Source: Quercus robur | Lineage: Eukaryota > Streptophyta > Magnoliopsida > Fagales > Fagaceae | Direction of reading: 5' to 3' | Length of the DNA: 64,000 nucleotides | Assembly: GCF_932294415.1 (NCBI RefSeq) | Contig: NC_065543.1 | Coordinates: forward strand, 45,533,777 to 45,597,776 | Shown here: one piece after another, positions 24,707 to 36,397 of the stretch | Position numbering within the stretch: position 1 is the stretch's first letter | Layout of the letters: every line of letters starts with the position of its first letter | Position numbers and translations under genes: made by a program | Notes under the pieces: model-generated | Database searches by the model: none | Seen by the model: the letters and a program-made list of their open reading frames with translations, nothing else | Told to the model about the DNA's origin: nothing

Positions 24707-25502
24707 TTCCACCAGCAAAAGTTCAGATTTTTTCTGTGTGTAAGGTATCTCTGTCTTTGTGTAACACCCCATACAGCACCACCCAAGTTTCAATTTTTAA
24801 GGTATGTCTTTTCATTTCTATGTTCATTTATAGTTGAACCCAATTTCCTTGTTCTTCTTGTGTTATTTATTTGGTTTCTTGTACCCTTTTCCATTTATAG
24901 TTGACTCAACTGCATATTCTGTTTCTCTGGTTTATGTTTTTTGGGATTTTGTTTTTTTAATGTGATGTGTTAATGCTTTGTGATTTTGTTTATGGTTTTG
25001 TGTTTTTTTAGTGATTTTGTTTCATGGGTTTTTTGTAATTGTTATGAGTTGATATTTTGATAAGTTTGTACTGGTTTTGTGAAGATCTGATGAGGAAATT
25101 TTGGTGGATTGTAAAAACAAAACAAAAATAGAAAAAAGAAAGTTTGAATTTTGTTATAGTTGCTTGATTTTTGGTTCTTATATATGTCGGGGTGGACATA
25201 GAACTAGAAGTTTCACCAGCGGCTTGTTTGCAAGTTGAAGTCTTTGATGTTGTGTTGCATTAGTGCTTTGTGTTTAATTCACTTTTTGTCTTTTTCTAAC
25301 ATATGTTAAGTTAAATGTTGATTGAATATTTGGAATTTATTGAAGAGTTTGCATTCTCAAATGGAGAGTTTTGTAAAAGTATATGTTTTTCTTGGTTGGA
25401 TCTGCTGTGACTCCTGTTGATAAAATGTGTTCTTTATGTTGGAACGTTTGTTGTAGATAATTTATTTGGTACCGGAGTTTTTATCGTTTTGGGTACATTA
25501 AA

Positions 25503-28323
25503 ATGCCCGGCATTGTTATGGATGAAATTCATGAAGAAGGGGTTGTGAATGAACTGAATGGGAATTCTACACCTATCAAGGAAAATTTAGTTGAAAATAA
25601 GTCGCCGAAGAAAACAAGTCCACAAAGCCCTGGGATTGCGGCTGCTGATTCTCCTGCTAATGAGGTTGTTGATACCTCAATTGAGCAGCTTTATGAAAAT
25701 GTTTGTGACTTGCAAAGTTCAGATCAGTCTCCCTCTAGGCGTAGCTTTGGATCTGATGGTGAAGAGTCTAGGATTGATTCAGAGTTGCGCCATCTTGTAG
25801 GAGGGGAGATGAAGGAGGTGGAGATAATGGAAGAAGAAGTGGTTGATAAGCCTGTATATGACTCTCGTAGTGACTCAAGCTCTAAGAAGGGAAGTTCATC
25901 CACTAATAAGAAGTCAGTGAAGGTGGACAAGACTCAATCTGTTTCTCCAAGAAAATCAAAGAAACCTTCTCACTTGCAGTTGGACTCTGAAGCATCATTG
26001 AAATCAAGTCCTAAGGGCAAAAGTCCTCCTGAGAAGCCTTCTATGGGTAGGCGAAATGATAAGAGTTTGAAAAAACAAAACTCTGGTGCCTCTCTTGTGA
26101 AGAAGCATAAAAATTCTCCTTTGGGAGGGTCTAAGTTACAGGACGGATCTCAGGATCCTGCCGAATCAGAGTTAGCCAATCCAGATCTAGGACCCTTTTT
26201 ACTTAAGCAAGCAAGGGATTTGATTTCTTCTGGGGATAATTCTCAGAAAGCACTTGAATTAGCTCTCCGAGCAGCAAAATCATTTGAAATATGTGCAAAT
26301 GGGAAGCCCAGTTTAGAACTGGTCATGTGTTTGCATGTTATAGCAGCGTTATACTGCAGCTTAGGCCAATACAGTGAGGCAATTCCAATTCTTAATCGTT
26401 CGATTGAGATTCCATCTATTGAGGAAGGTCAAGAGCATGCCCTTGCTAAATTTGCCGGACACATGCAACTGGGCGATTCTTATGCTATGCTGGGCCAGCT
26501 TGAGAATTCAATAAGGTGTTATACAACAGGATTGGAGATCCAAAGACAAGTTCTGGGAGACACTGACCCAAGAGTTGGTGAGACTTGTAGGTATTTGGCT
26601 GAAGCTCAAGTTCAAGCATTGCAATTTGATGAGGCTGAAAAGCTTTGTCAGATGGCACTAGACATTCATAAAGAGAATGGTTCACCTGCGTCTCTTGAAG
26701 AGGCAGCGGATAGGAGGCTCATGGGTCTTATATGTGAAACAAAAGGAGATCATGAAGCTGCCCTTGAGCACCTTGTTTTAGCCAGCATGGCTATGGTGGC
26801 AAATGGCCAGGAAGTGGAGGTGGCTTCTGTTGATTGCGGCATTGGCGATACATACTTATCTTTGTCTAGATACGATGAAGCTGTTTTTGCTTATCAGAAA
26901 GCACTCACAGTTTTCAAGACCACCAAAGGAGAGAATCATCCAGCCGTTGGTTCAGTCTTTGTCCGTCTGGCTGATTTGTATAACAAGACAGGTAAATTAA
27001 AGGAATCAAAATCATACTGTGAAAATGCCCTTCGGATGTATGAAAAGCCTATGCCTGGGGTCCAACCAGAGGAGATTGCAAGTGGACTCACTGATGTTTC
27101 TGTTATCTATGAATCAATGAATGAGTTTGAGCAGGCAATCAAATTGCTCCAGAAGGCATTAAAGATATATAATGATGCCCCTGGTCAGCAAAGCACAATA
27201 GCTGGAATTGAAGCCCAGATGGGGGTCTTGTATTACATGTTGGGGGATTATTCGGAATCTTACAATTCCTTAAATAATGCCATCTCAAAGCTCCGTGCAA
27301 GTGGAGAGAAGAAATCTGCCTTTTTTGGAATTGCTCTTAATCAAATGGGCCTTGCTTGTGTGCAGCGTTATGCTATAAATGAGGCTTTAGCACTATTTGA
27401 AGAAGCTAGGAGTGTTTTGGAACAAGAGTGTGGACCATATCACCCTGACACACTTGGGGTGTATAGCAATCTTGCTGGAACCTATGATGCAGTTGGCAGG
27501 TATGGACCCTTTATCATTCTTGTATTCTTCGTTTCCTTGTTAGAAAACTTTACCTAGAAAACTTTACCCTTGCATAATTTTCTTCTTCTTTTTTACTTAT
27601 ATATATATAAAAAAAAAATAGTCCTCTTCTTTTTGTTTTCCCTTTTTGCAAAGTGCATCTGAGTTGTAATTGATGAGGCCATGTTATGTAGCACAGAAAC
27701 GAATGCGAAAGAAGTGGCTGGGATTTCTTTACTTTCTTCCTTTAACATTGAAACTCGTGGCAAATGAAATATCAATGCTGGACAAGGGCTAGATATGCAC
27801 ATTTTTTGATCCCTCGCTTAACCTTTTGTTGTTATATATATTAAATTTAGTATTTCTATCCATTGCTTTGTTAAAAAATGTCTTGGATGAGATCAAGAGG
27901 TGACTAATTAGGTTTGAACTGTGAATTCTGCTGACCAGGGGAAAAAAAAAAAAACTGAAATCAGGAAATGAATTGTCTGATAAAATTTTTTTTGGTTAAT
28001 AATTGCATCTTAGGAAAGGATTAGTAGGACCTTAATGTTAATGCTAGTTGTGAATGCTGGGAAATGAATTATTCATTTTTACAGTCATGCCTTTTGTTTT
28101 GTTATGCAGGTTGGATGATGCGATTCAAATTCTGGAGCATGTTGTTGGAGTGAGGGAGGAAAAGCTTGGGACAGCAAATCCTGATGTAAATGATGAGAAG
28201 AATAGGTTGTCTGAGTTATTAAAAGAAGCGGGCAGAGCTCGTAACAGAAAAAACAGATCACTAGAGAATCTCCTTGACGCCAACTCTCATAGTATAAACA
28301 ATGATGGCATCCAGGTATTATAA
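25503..28323 (+). CDS. Kinesin-light-chain-related TPR protein (KLCR/CMU family)
   Basis: Two coding exons (25503-27499 and 28110-28323) join at an AG|G arginine codon through a gtatgg...atgcag intron and give 736 aa. Residues 1 to about 220 are low-complexity, Ser/Lys-rich and probably disordered, with the conserved SIEQLYENVC and ESRIDSELRHLVG segments typical of plant KLCR2/KLCR3. From about residue 230 to 710 there are repeated TPR helices, such as LALRAAKSFE, AIPILNRSIEIP, YDEAVFAYQKAL and AIKLLQKALKIY. Family knowledge: KLCR/CMU proteins bind cortical microtubules and IQD scaffolds and keep cellulose-synthase tracks in place. There is no kinesin motor partner role as in animals. The protein would stop soon after 27500 if the intron were retained. 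Confidence 0.93.
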
Positions 28324-30812
28324 GGATGTTTTATAGATTCAGGAACGAGTCTGATGTATTATAGGACATATTTATGTAAAAAGGAAAGGAAAGAAAGATA
28401 AAGAAGAAGACAGATAAAATGGGGGAGGAGGGTGTTGATTAGTTTTTTGTTGCGGGGGTCAATGAAATAATTGCCGGGCGGGATTGGTTGTTCTATTAAT
28501 TTATATGATTATATTGGTTGAAGGATATTTTATTTTGTAATATTCTGTTGACGTAATTATGTTAAAGCTTCAATAACATTTTCATCATTTGTTTTTCATT
28601 ATTCAAGAATTATAGGTTTGCCTACTCTCTGCCTAGCTTTGTTTATAATATCAGGATATTTGGAAACTAAAGTCCATTATGGTTCGTTTGTGTAGAGGTA
28701 TTGAAAGAGAGTGATTTGGAGTGCAATTTTTAGCTTAAATGATTTGAATAGTATGAAAGGACACATTTTTGTCTATTGTTGAAATTGAAGGATATGAATT
28801 TTATTAATGTGTATTGAAATAAATAGTTGTAAAATATCATTTCAAATCCATAATGGTATTACAAATTTGCAATGTTTTGTTTAAGTAAAATCTTTAAAGT
28901 TTATGTCATCATGTATTTAAGCTAACAATTGGTCTTCTTATTCTTTGATTTTAATTGCTCAAATCCAAACTGTAGCTGTGCTCAAATCTCATTGTGACCA
29001 ACCTTATTTTGTACTCTGAAAATTTGAAACTTGCAAGTAATCCACTTTTTATTGGGTGGTTTAGTTTGGTAGTCCACTTCTATATGTGGGTTTTAGGTGT
29101 CACCTAAAAAGTCAATGTCATAGCAATCTTGAGGATAATTTATTTATTGACAGGTCGAAGTAGGAAGGATGGTTCAAACTTTACACCTGAACATTTATAT
29201 GACCATTTATTAATGTATATGCTAATGATGATTTGAATATTGATTTACTTGAAGTGAAGAACTGCCAACTGCAACCCTATCTACCATAGAAAGAGGCCAC
29301 AAGAGGATCACATTGCAATTGAAAGCCGCAACATTACTTTAGTTTTATATTTCGTTATTTGAAAGAGTTGGTAACAACTCAGGACTTCCCAAGGTTGTTC
29401 CGCAGTCTGGGGCTATTTACAACTAGCCAATTAAGAATTCTCAGATGTACTAGTAATAGCAAGTGCATCTTTGATGCAGTCATTGATTCTCCCGAAAGGC
29501 CACAATTACTGTGAGCAAACCTATTAATGACGAAGAACACATTTTTGCTATTTTAAATGCCCTTCCATTCCGTAGTATTGTCTAGTACAGTTGGTATTTT
29601 TCGTACTACTACCAAAATCAATATTGGATAATAAAATAGTCTTGTAATGTTGATATTGAGTCGAGAATTAAAAATTCAGACTTGTTAACTTTATTTTGAA
29701 TATGAATAGAGTTCAAGTCACCAAACAAAATTACATGTTTAAGTTCGGTTTATTTCTTGTTGAACAAGCTCGAGCTACTTGATCAACTTTTTTCCCCCCT
29801 ATGTATGGTAAAACTATGATTAAAATGTTTTACTTATTCACAAATTTATGAATTTTTTATTTTTATTATTATCACAAATGGATTGTTTATGTTATAAATA
29901 AATTACAAATAATAATTTTATATCAAATGAACCAATTTATTATACAATTCAATTTCAAGTCTATATAAATAATTTTTAGATGAGTATACATATAAAAATA
30001 TAGTACTCTATAATCTATATAGTTTATTCAAACTCTCACGTTTACAAGCTTATTCATGAACACATTATTATGTTTGAACTTGACTTGTTTAATAATTAAG
30101 CCTAAAATTGGATTTGAGCTTGACTTGTTTACTAAATAAACTAACATAAACAAGTTTTTTCTCAAGCCAAACTCAAGCTATTTATAAACAACTTAATTCA
30201 TTCACAGTCGTACTTCCAAAATTAGTATAAAAACTCCAACACAAGGTGTACAAGTTAAATGGTCCTTTATATATAATGTTAACCTTTTCTCATATTTGGT
30301 CGAAGTATTTATTTATTTTACACGGACAAATTAAATGGAACATTTTAAAGAGTAATGGTACAAACGTAACAATTTTTATAACAAATTTTACAAATACTAA
30401 GTTGGCAGTTTGTTATTGAACCGTTAATAACTTGTAACTTTAATAATAGTGAAATTTATTGTGAATTATATTATGTCGGTGAACTTATTGCATTTTGAAA
30501 CTTTGCTTCTTAGTCCCGTATAGAACCAGATTTACCTAACATAGGTCCCATGTAAACATTGGACACTTACAAGTACAACACCCCAACTGTCCAAATGGCG
30601 TCTTAATCATGATGGGATGCAATGGTCTGTTTATGATTATGAGGACATCACCGACACTTGAAGAAGTGTTGAAGTGTTACCTACCTTGTCAGTCGTCAAA
30701 TTAAGAAAACATCAAGAACCAACCCAGAGGTGATTGTTTGCTGAATTGTCATTATGCAACAGCAGAAAAATCTGAAATGAGATTCTTTCTGGGAAGAATT
30801 GCAAGACTAGAC

Positions 30813-30846
<34 letters not shown>

Positions 30847-32200
30847 TGGCCTAAATGCGATATCCACAAGAATTTAAATTTATCAGTGCTTGAACAAAAG
30901 AGGCTTGGAAAAAGGCATTAATTCTCTCGAACTTGTTAGCGTGGATTGTTCGTACGCATCACTCATTTCATATTTAAAATATAGACATTAATAGAAAATG
31001 TGTTTATCGTGTGTGAAATTATGGATATTGTATGGATATAGCTAATTTTCGAAAGAAACAAACCAAAACACTCTACTACTTAACAATTTTCACCTTTAAA
31101 AATTGCTTCAAAACTAACATTCAACAATCCATTCTCACAAGATAAAATTAAATTAAAGGCATCCAATATATTGAATCCATCACTTGCCCTAATACTCTTT
31201 GACATTTGCTGATTTTTTTTCACCGCAACTTTCAATCTTCAAAAACTCTAATTAATATAAGAGTCTCAGACTGTCAATGACCGCATCTTTTTCAATCTCT
31301 GCAATCATTATACAGAAATGACTGAATAGATAAGTTTTGGTTAATCACAAATTCACAATACAAAGTTGTATTAAGTTTAGAACTATGATTTTCCTCATTC
31401 TTGGGTTTCATGAGCTAAACTTATGTACTAAGTAATAATGTTTTTAAAAATAATTTTTATTTATAAAAATTTTAGGTTTTATTTAAATTTTTATATTGTA
31501 AGACAAATAAACAAGACATTACGTTTTATTATTACAAAACTACAAGACAAATAGTATGTTAGTCGTATTTAGGACCTTGGGTCATTGCCTAAATGGCCTA
31601 ATAGTTGAGCCACCCCTACTCCCATGATCCCATTCTATACATAAATATGTTGTTTTAGTTTTCTCAAACTCCATTCTTCTTCGGCTTAGGAAGAAAATCT
31701 TCATCCACAAACACAAACTGAAAACTATAGAGAAAGCTATGGAAATATGGAGTTCTATTATTCGTTGATCTTTACAAAAGAATGGTCTCCTATATATAGA
31801 AAAAATGGACAATAAGAAGACAACTTAAAATGAATCACCTGAAACTTTCCTAGCTGCGGTTAAAGTTCAAATATTTATTCAAACTTCTCATACTTATCTC
31901 CAAATGTATGGCAATTTGTGTCCCTAATAGACATTTACAAGGTCTCAATAAATATCTATTAACAAGTGATTAAGTAAAAAAGGGAAAAAAAAGTCCCAAC
32001 AAAAACAAATGTTAGAAAGTCATGCTTAAACTTATTCCATAAATTCTCGAAGAGGAGAATCAAGATATGTTAATAAGCGCAACATATGCGTCATAAATAA
32101 TCCCCCCATTGGCATCCAAATTGTTGACCAAGTATTATCTCATTTCTCAAATCACTAAAGAGTAAAGAGATAGCCCTACGGATGATAACAGCAGCCAGCA
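28324..32200. other. Gene-free spacer with hAT-like repeat debris
   Basis: The first 150 bases are probably the KLCR-like 3'UTR. About 29640-30215 resembles the repeat at 34950-35741 (phrases such as gacttgtttaataattaagcct and ctcaagctatttataaacaa). A GA microsatellite lies at about 30816-30843. About 30350-30480 resembles the foldback MITE family. The rest holds nothing I recognise. The ORF at 31582-31812 (-) is short and featureless. Confidence 0.5.
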
Positions 32201-34729
32201 TTAACAGACACTCTTGTTATATAGCAAATCAATGTCTTTACTTGAATTTATACCTTCCACATTAGACTCATCAGATCCAATAACATTTTGTGTTCGAGGG
32301 TTATAACCTACCCTTTTCATCTCTGTAGTTAAACTTTCTATTGCACCATAGATTTCTTTAGACTGATGGTGTGAATGATCACCTGAAATAAATGAATGAA
32401 TTTTGTGATCAACTTCAATCCAACTGCATCCAGGCTGCTTTTTGAGTCTCAGATCTTTAATTTCTGATCTAACTCTAGTAACTTCATTCTGTTTCCCAAA
32501 GCCTTCATATATGTTTGAAAGGAGGACACGGTAACTTATGCACGTAGGATCAAGTTCGAAAATGTGTTTAGACACAAGTTCTGCCAGCTTTTCATTGCCA
32601 TGAGTTTTGCATGATCCAAGCAATGAACCCCATATGAGATCATCTGGGACACAAGGCATGGTCATTATCAGATCATAAGCCTGCTTTAGATGGCCAGCTC
32701 GGCCCAAAAGATCAACAATGCAAGTATACTGCTCAACTCGAGGCTCAAGTTTGTGATCTTCAACCATGCTTTTAAAACATTTCAATCCCATATCAACCCT
32801 GCCTGTGTGACTGCATGCAGAAAGAAGAGCTGTAAAAGTTGCATGGTCGGGCTTCATGCCTGTTTCTGTCATCTTTTTGAACAAAACAAACATTTCATCT
32901 GTATGGCCATGCATTCCAAATCCTAAAATAATTGAGTTCCAGGATACTTTATCTCTTTCGAGCATTTTCTCAAATAGAGTTGTTGAGCTGTCTATGTCTC
33001 CACATTTGGCATAGGTAGCTATTAGAGAATTGCTCACTGAAACATTAGACTCAATCCCACGCCGTAATAAGTAACAATGTATTTCCTTGCATAGGATCAT
33101 GACTGAAAACCTAGCACATACAGAGAGAATACATGAGGCTGTGACACTATTGGGTGCAATTTGTTCAGATTGCATTTCACAAAAAGCCTTCAATGCTTTA
33201 TCTGCACACTCATTCTGGGCATAACCAGATATTAAGGAATTCCACAATACCAAATCCCTTGCTGGTAATCTCTGGAAAACCTTTTGAGCAGATTCAATAT
33301 CTTGGCATTTTGCATACATATCAACAAGTGCACCACCAATAAACATATCGTCATCAAACCCCGTTTTTATTGCCAAGCCATGGATTTCCATGCCTCTAGA
33401 ATTAAGAGTCAAGAATGAACATGCTCGCAACACAGCCAGAAGCATGACAGAGTCAGCAAAGCCATACTTTGATAAGAATGTATAGAATAATTCCAATGCC
33501 TCAGCAGCACAACCACCCTGAGCACAATTTGAAATTACTGCACCCCACATGACCAAGTTACGATTTTGAGAACTCCTGAAAATTTTCAAACCAGTTTCAG
33601 GATCACCACATTTAAAGTACATGTCTATGAGAGCTGTTTCAACTCTTACATTGTAATCTAGCCCAAAGCTGACAATGCATCCATGCATTTGCTTTCCTAC
33701 TGCTAAATCTGACAACTGGGAGCACAAAACTAAAACAGCCACCAAAGTAGAAGAATCTGGTTTAGTCCCCATTGCCAACATATCAAGGAACAAGTCCAAT
33801 GCTTGCAATAAACACCCATTCGAGACATAGCCCAAAATCATCACATTCCATATCACCGCATTTCCTCGGCTTGATTCATTGTCAAGAATTCCCTTGAATA
33901 CATGTTCTGCAGTCCTTACGTCTCCACATTTCATGTACATTTCAATCAATCCGCTGACCAAAAACTCTTCAACATTCAACCCACTTTTCACAACAAACCC
34001 ATGAATCTCTCGCCCACGAATCAAAGACTTAATTGAAGAACATGAAGAGAGAGCTGAAAGGCAAGCTACCCGATTTGGGTACACACCATATTCCCAAATC
34101 ATCATGCTAAAAGTTATCAATGCACCCATGTAATCCCCAGATTGGTAAAACCCAGATATCATCGAGTTCCAAGAAACCGGATCCCTCTCACCCATTTCCT
34201 CAAACATCTGCACTGCATCCTCAACTGCACCGCATTTCAAATACACACTCAAAAGCGAATTCCCAACAGAAACATCATTCAAAACTCCTAAATTCAACAC
34301 ATGCCCATGAACTTGTTTAACCTTGTCTACATCACCAAGCCCACCAAAAGCCTTAATTAAACATGGAAAGAACCTAAATTTCTCAGCCTGAAAACCATCA
34401 CATTCAAACATCTTAAGATAAACCCTGATTGCATTTTCAAACAATCCATCATCTACACACTCCTTAATCAATTTACTAGCTGAAGAAACACTATTAGAAG
34501 GCTGGTTATGCAAAAGGTGAGTCTTAACAATTGATTTCTGAGATGGGTTTTCTTGGAACTGTATGGAAGTGCTACAATTCTGAAACTTTGTGCTATAACA
34601 CAGTGAAGAAGCTCTTTTGCTATAAAGGGCATGGCTGAGTGAGTAGTGGGTTACCTTAAATGGTCTTAGAGTGTAGCTTTGTTCCGTGCAGTGACCGTTA
34701 AGTGAGCCCAGTGGTGTCAAGATTGCCAT
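32201..34729 (-). CDS. Pentatricopeptide repeat protein, PLS type, E class
   Basis: A single-exon gene of 842 aa. The upstream codon at 34759 is TTG, so the first ATG at 34729 (MAILTPLG...) is used. The first 55 residues are rich in Ser, Arg and Lys and poor in acidic residues, consistent with a mitochondrial or plastid targeting peptide. From about residue 90 to 690 there are tandem PPR motifs of P, L and S type, recognised by repeated NSLISMYAKCGD, WNSMISGF and PDxxTFxxLLSACS-like phrases. The C-terminus carries an E/E+ region (LKKQPGCSWIEVD...IHSFISGD) but no DYW cytidine-deaminase domain. Such proteins bind specific organellar RNAs, usually to direct C-to-U editing or processing, recruiting a DYW partner in trans. 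The RNA target cannot be told from this reading. Confidence 0.93.
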   Translation of the reverse strand: MAILTPLGSLNGHCTEQSYTLRPFKVTHYSLSHALYSKRASSLCYSTKFQNCSTSIQFQENPSQKSIVKTHLLHNQPSNSVSSASKLIKECVDDGLFENAIRVYLKMFECDGFQAEKFRFFPCLIKAFGGLGDVDKVKQVHGHVLNLGVLNDVSVGNSLLSVYLKCGAVEDAVQMFEEMGERDPVSWNSMISGFYQSGDYMGALITFSMMIWEYGVYPNRVACLSALSSCSSIKSLIRGREIHGFVVKSGLNVEEFLVSGLIEMYMKCGDVRTAEHVFKGILDNESSRGNAVIWNVMILGYVSNGCLLQALDLFLDMLAMGTKPDSSTLVAVLVLCSQLSDLAVGKQMHGCIVSFGLDYNVRVETALIDMYFKCGDPETGLKIFRSSQNRNLVMWGAVISNCAQGGCAAEALELFYTFLSKYGFADSVMLLAVLRACSFLTLNSRGMEIHGLAIKTGFDDDMFIGGALVDMYAKCQDIESAQKVFQRLPARDLVLWNSLISGYAQNECADKALKAFCEMQSEQIAPNSVTASCILSVCARFSVMILCKEIHCYLLRRGIESNVSVSNSLIATYAKCGDIDSSTTLFEKMLERDKVSWNSIILGFGMHGHTDEMFVLFKKMTETGMKPDHATFTALLSACSHTGRVDMGLKCFKSMVEDHKLEPRVEQYTCIVDLLGRAGHLKQAYDLIMTMPCVPDDLIWGSLLGSCKTHGNEKLAELVSKHIFELDPTCISYRVLLSNIYEGFGKQNEVTRVRSEIKDLRLKKQPGCSWIEVDHKIHSFISGDHSHHQSKEIYGAIESLTTEMKRVGYNPRTQNVIGSDESNVEGINSSKDIDLLYNKSVC

Positions 34730-34949
34730 TGTTGCAAAGTCAGAATCCTCACAAACCAAAACCCATCTGATCTTGGTCGGTCAAGTACATGGAAAACACT
34801 GTCGATAGAACAGAGGCACAAACACATCCAGCAGAAACGACTATTCTTTGATTTTCGTAGAGTAACTTATAAAATGGTGTCGTTTTTGCAGTTTTGTTTG
34901 AAAATACTAAAGTACCCAGCCTTCTTCTATACCGCAACTATGGCGTAAA

Positions 34950-35741
34950 CGTGTTTTACCGAGTAGTGGCTGATCGAGCTTGACTTGTTAATAAAAATCA
35001 AATATTCAATTTTGGTTCAAGTTTGAGACAAGTTTAAAAATAATATTTAAACTTGAACTCATGAGAATGCCAAAAAATTTAAGCTCGGCTTGATTAATTA
35101 GTCAAGTCAAGCTCGAATTTAATATATAGCTTAAACTCGAGCCCAAGTCAAGCTTTTTAGCTTGAGATTCAAAAAAATTGCATTATCAAATGCTTATATC
35201 ACCAAAAATAAAGTAAAAATAAAAAATAAAAACAAAATAAAATAATATACTCATTTTATGGTCTCTTAATTCCACCCGTGATTAGAAATTATTTAAATTA
35301 TAACTTTACATAATTAAATCCATTTATTTATCATTCATTGTTTATAGTTTGAGTAATTGTTCAAAATACAATTTTTACATCCACATTTTTCATCTGTACA
35401 ACTATAATATTCACAAATCTAAATAAATTAACATTCCAAAAAATATATGAATATATAAGCTATAAATTAACATTCCAAAACATATGTGTAATGTCATAAT
35501 AATGAGTTTATTTAATAATCATATATCAAGCTATAAATAAGCCTAAACTTGGCATGTTTTGTATCGAGCCTTATTGTTCATGAACAATTTTTTTTTTCTT
35601 GAGTTTGGCTTGTTTGATAAATAAGCCTAAAACTAAGGCTCAAACTTGACTTATTTATAAACAAATGAACGTAAAAAAAACTTTTTATTGAGTCGAGCTT
35701 AAGTTGTTTATGAACGACTTGGTTTGTTTATAGCCCTAACC
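34950..35741. mobile_element. Decayed hAT-like repeat
   Basis: The right end reads ggtttgtttatagccctaacc, i.e. a TAGGGCT terminus on the minus strand as in many plant non-autonomous hATs. The body repeats gagcttgacttgtt / ataagcctaaac and related phrases and is AT-rich. The left terminus (near gatcgagcttgac) lacks a matching inverted repeat. The same family occurs at about 29640-30215. Confidence 0.4.
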
Positions 35742-35763
35742 TCAAAAGAGAGAAGATATATAT

Positions 35764-36377
35764 TGTTAGTGCATTTTAAATTAAATATGTTAAAACTCAA
35801 AATAACTGATGATGAATAAAGAGATGAGTTATAATAAAAGTTGTTAAAGAAAGAGTTGTTAAAGAAAGAGTTACTTGTATGTAAGTTAGATTAATAAAAT
35901 TAAGAGAAGTTTTCTAAATTAATAAATAACATGTAGGTTATGTGAAGGGTTGGAAGACTATATATACGACTATGCTTTGGACTAATTTCACATCAAAAGT
36001 GAATGAAGAAAATAGTTAAAAGCAAAGTGCATTGTGTGAGAGAGTGAATTCTATAATATTCCTAAATACTTAAGAAATTTCAGGCCAAAGAAAGGTGTTT
36101 TTCTGGTGGAGCTTTGGGCTTGAACACTTTGTGCAGAAACTGTTCTAGCCATACAACATTTGTTGGGCTGTTGTATCATGGGGGAGACAAGTCAGAGAAT
36201 GTCTGCACCGGTTACAAAGATTAGCCAACCAAGGGCTTGAATCTCCTTAAAGAGAGCGAGTGTCGCGCCTCAGTCCAAATAGTGTTGTGTAATTTTTCTC
36301 ATTGAATTAATAATATTCAGAAGTACTATTCAGTTTCTCATTATGTTATTTCCATTATTATTGTGTTTGCACCAACA
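35764..36377 (+). repeat. 5' LTR of the copia element
   Basis: 614 bp, TG...CA ends. A TATA box lies near 35959-35966 (ctatatatacgac). The U5-side segment ttgaatctccttaaa (36237-36251) is the exact reverse complement of the bases just after the LTR (36380-36394). Confidence 0.95.
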
Positions 36378-36379
36378 AT

Positions 36380-36394
36380 TTTAAGGAGATTCAA
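36380..36394 (+). promoter_or_regulatory. Primer-binding position complementary to its own LTR
   Basis: The PBS position, 2 bases after the LTR, reads tttaaggagattcaa. It does not begin with the TGG expected for a tRNA 3'-CCA primer. It is a perfect 15-nt reverse complement of LTR bases 36237-36251, and that LTR segment is also intact in the 3' LTR. The geometry places the primer 3' end at the LTR boundary, as self-priming would need. Confidence 0.55.
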
Positions 36395-36397
36395 CAT

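Noticed and set aside
32690-34320. Plus-strand ORFs across the PPR gene
   Set aside because: Shadows of the minus-strand PPR coding sequence.
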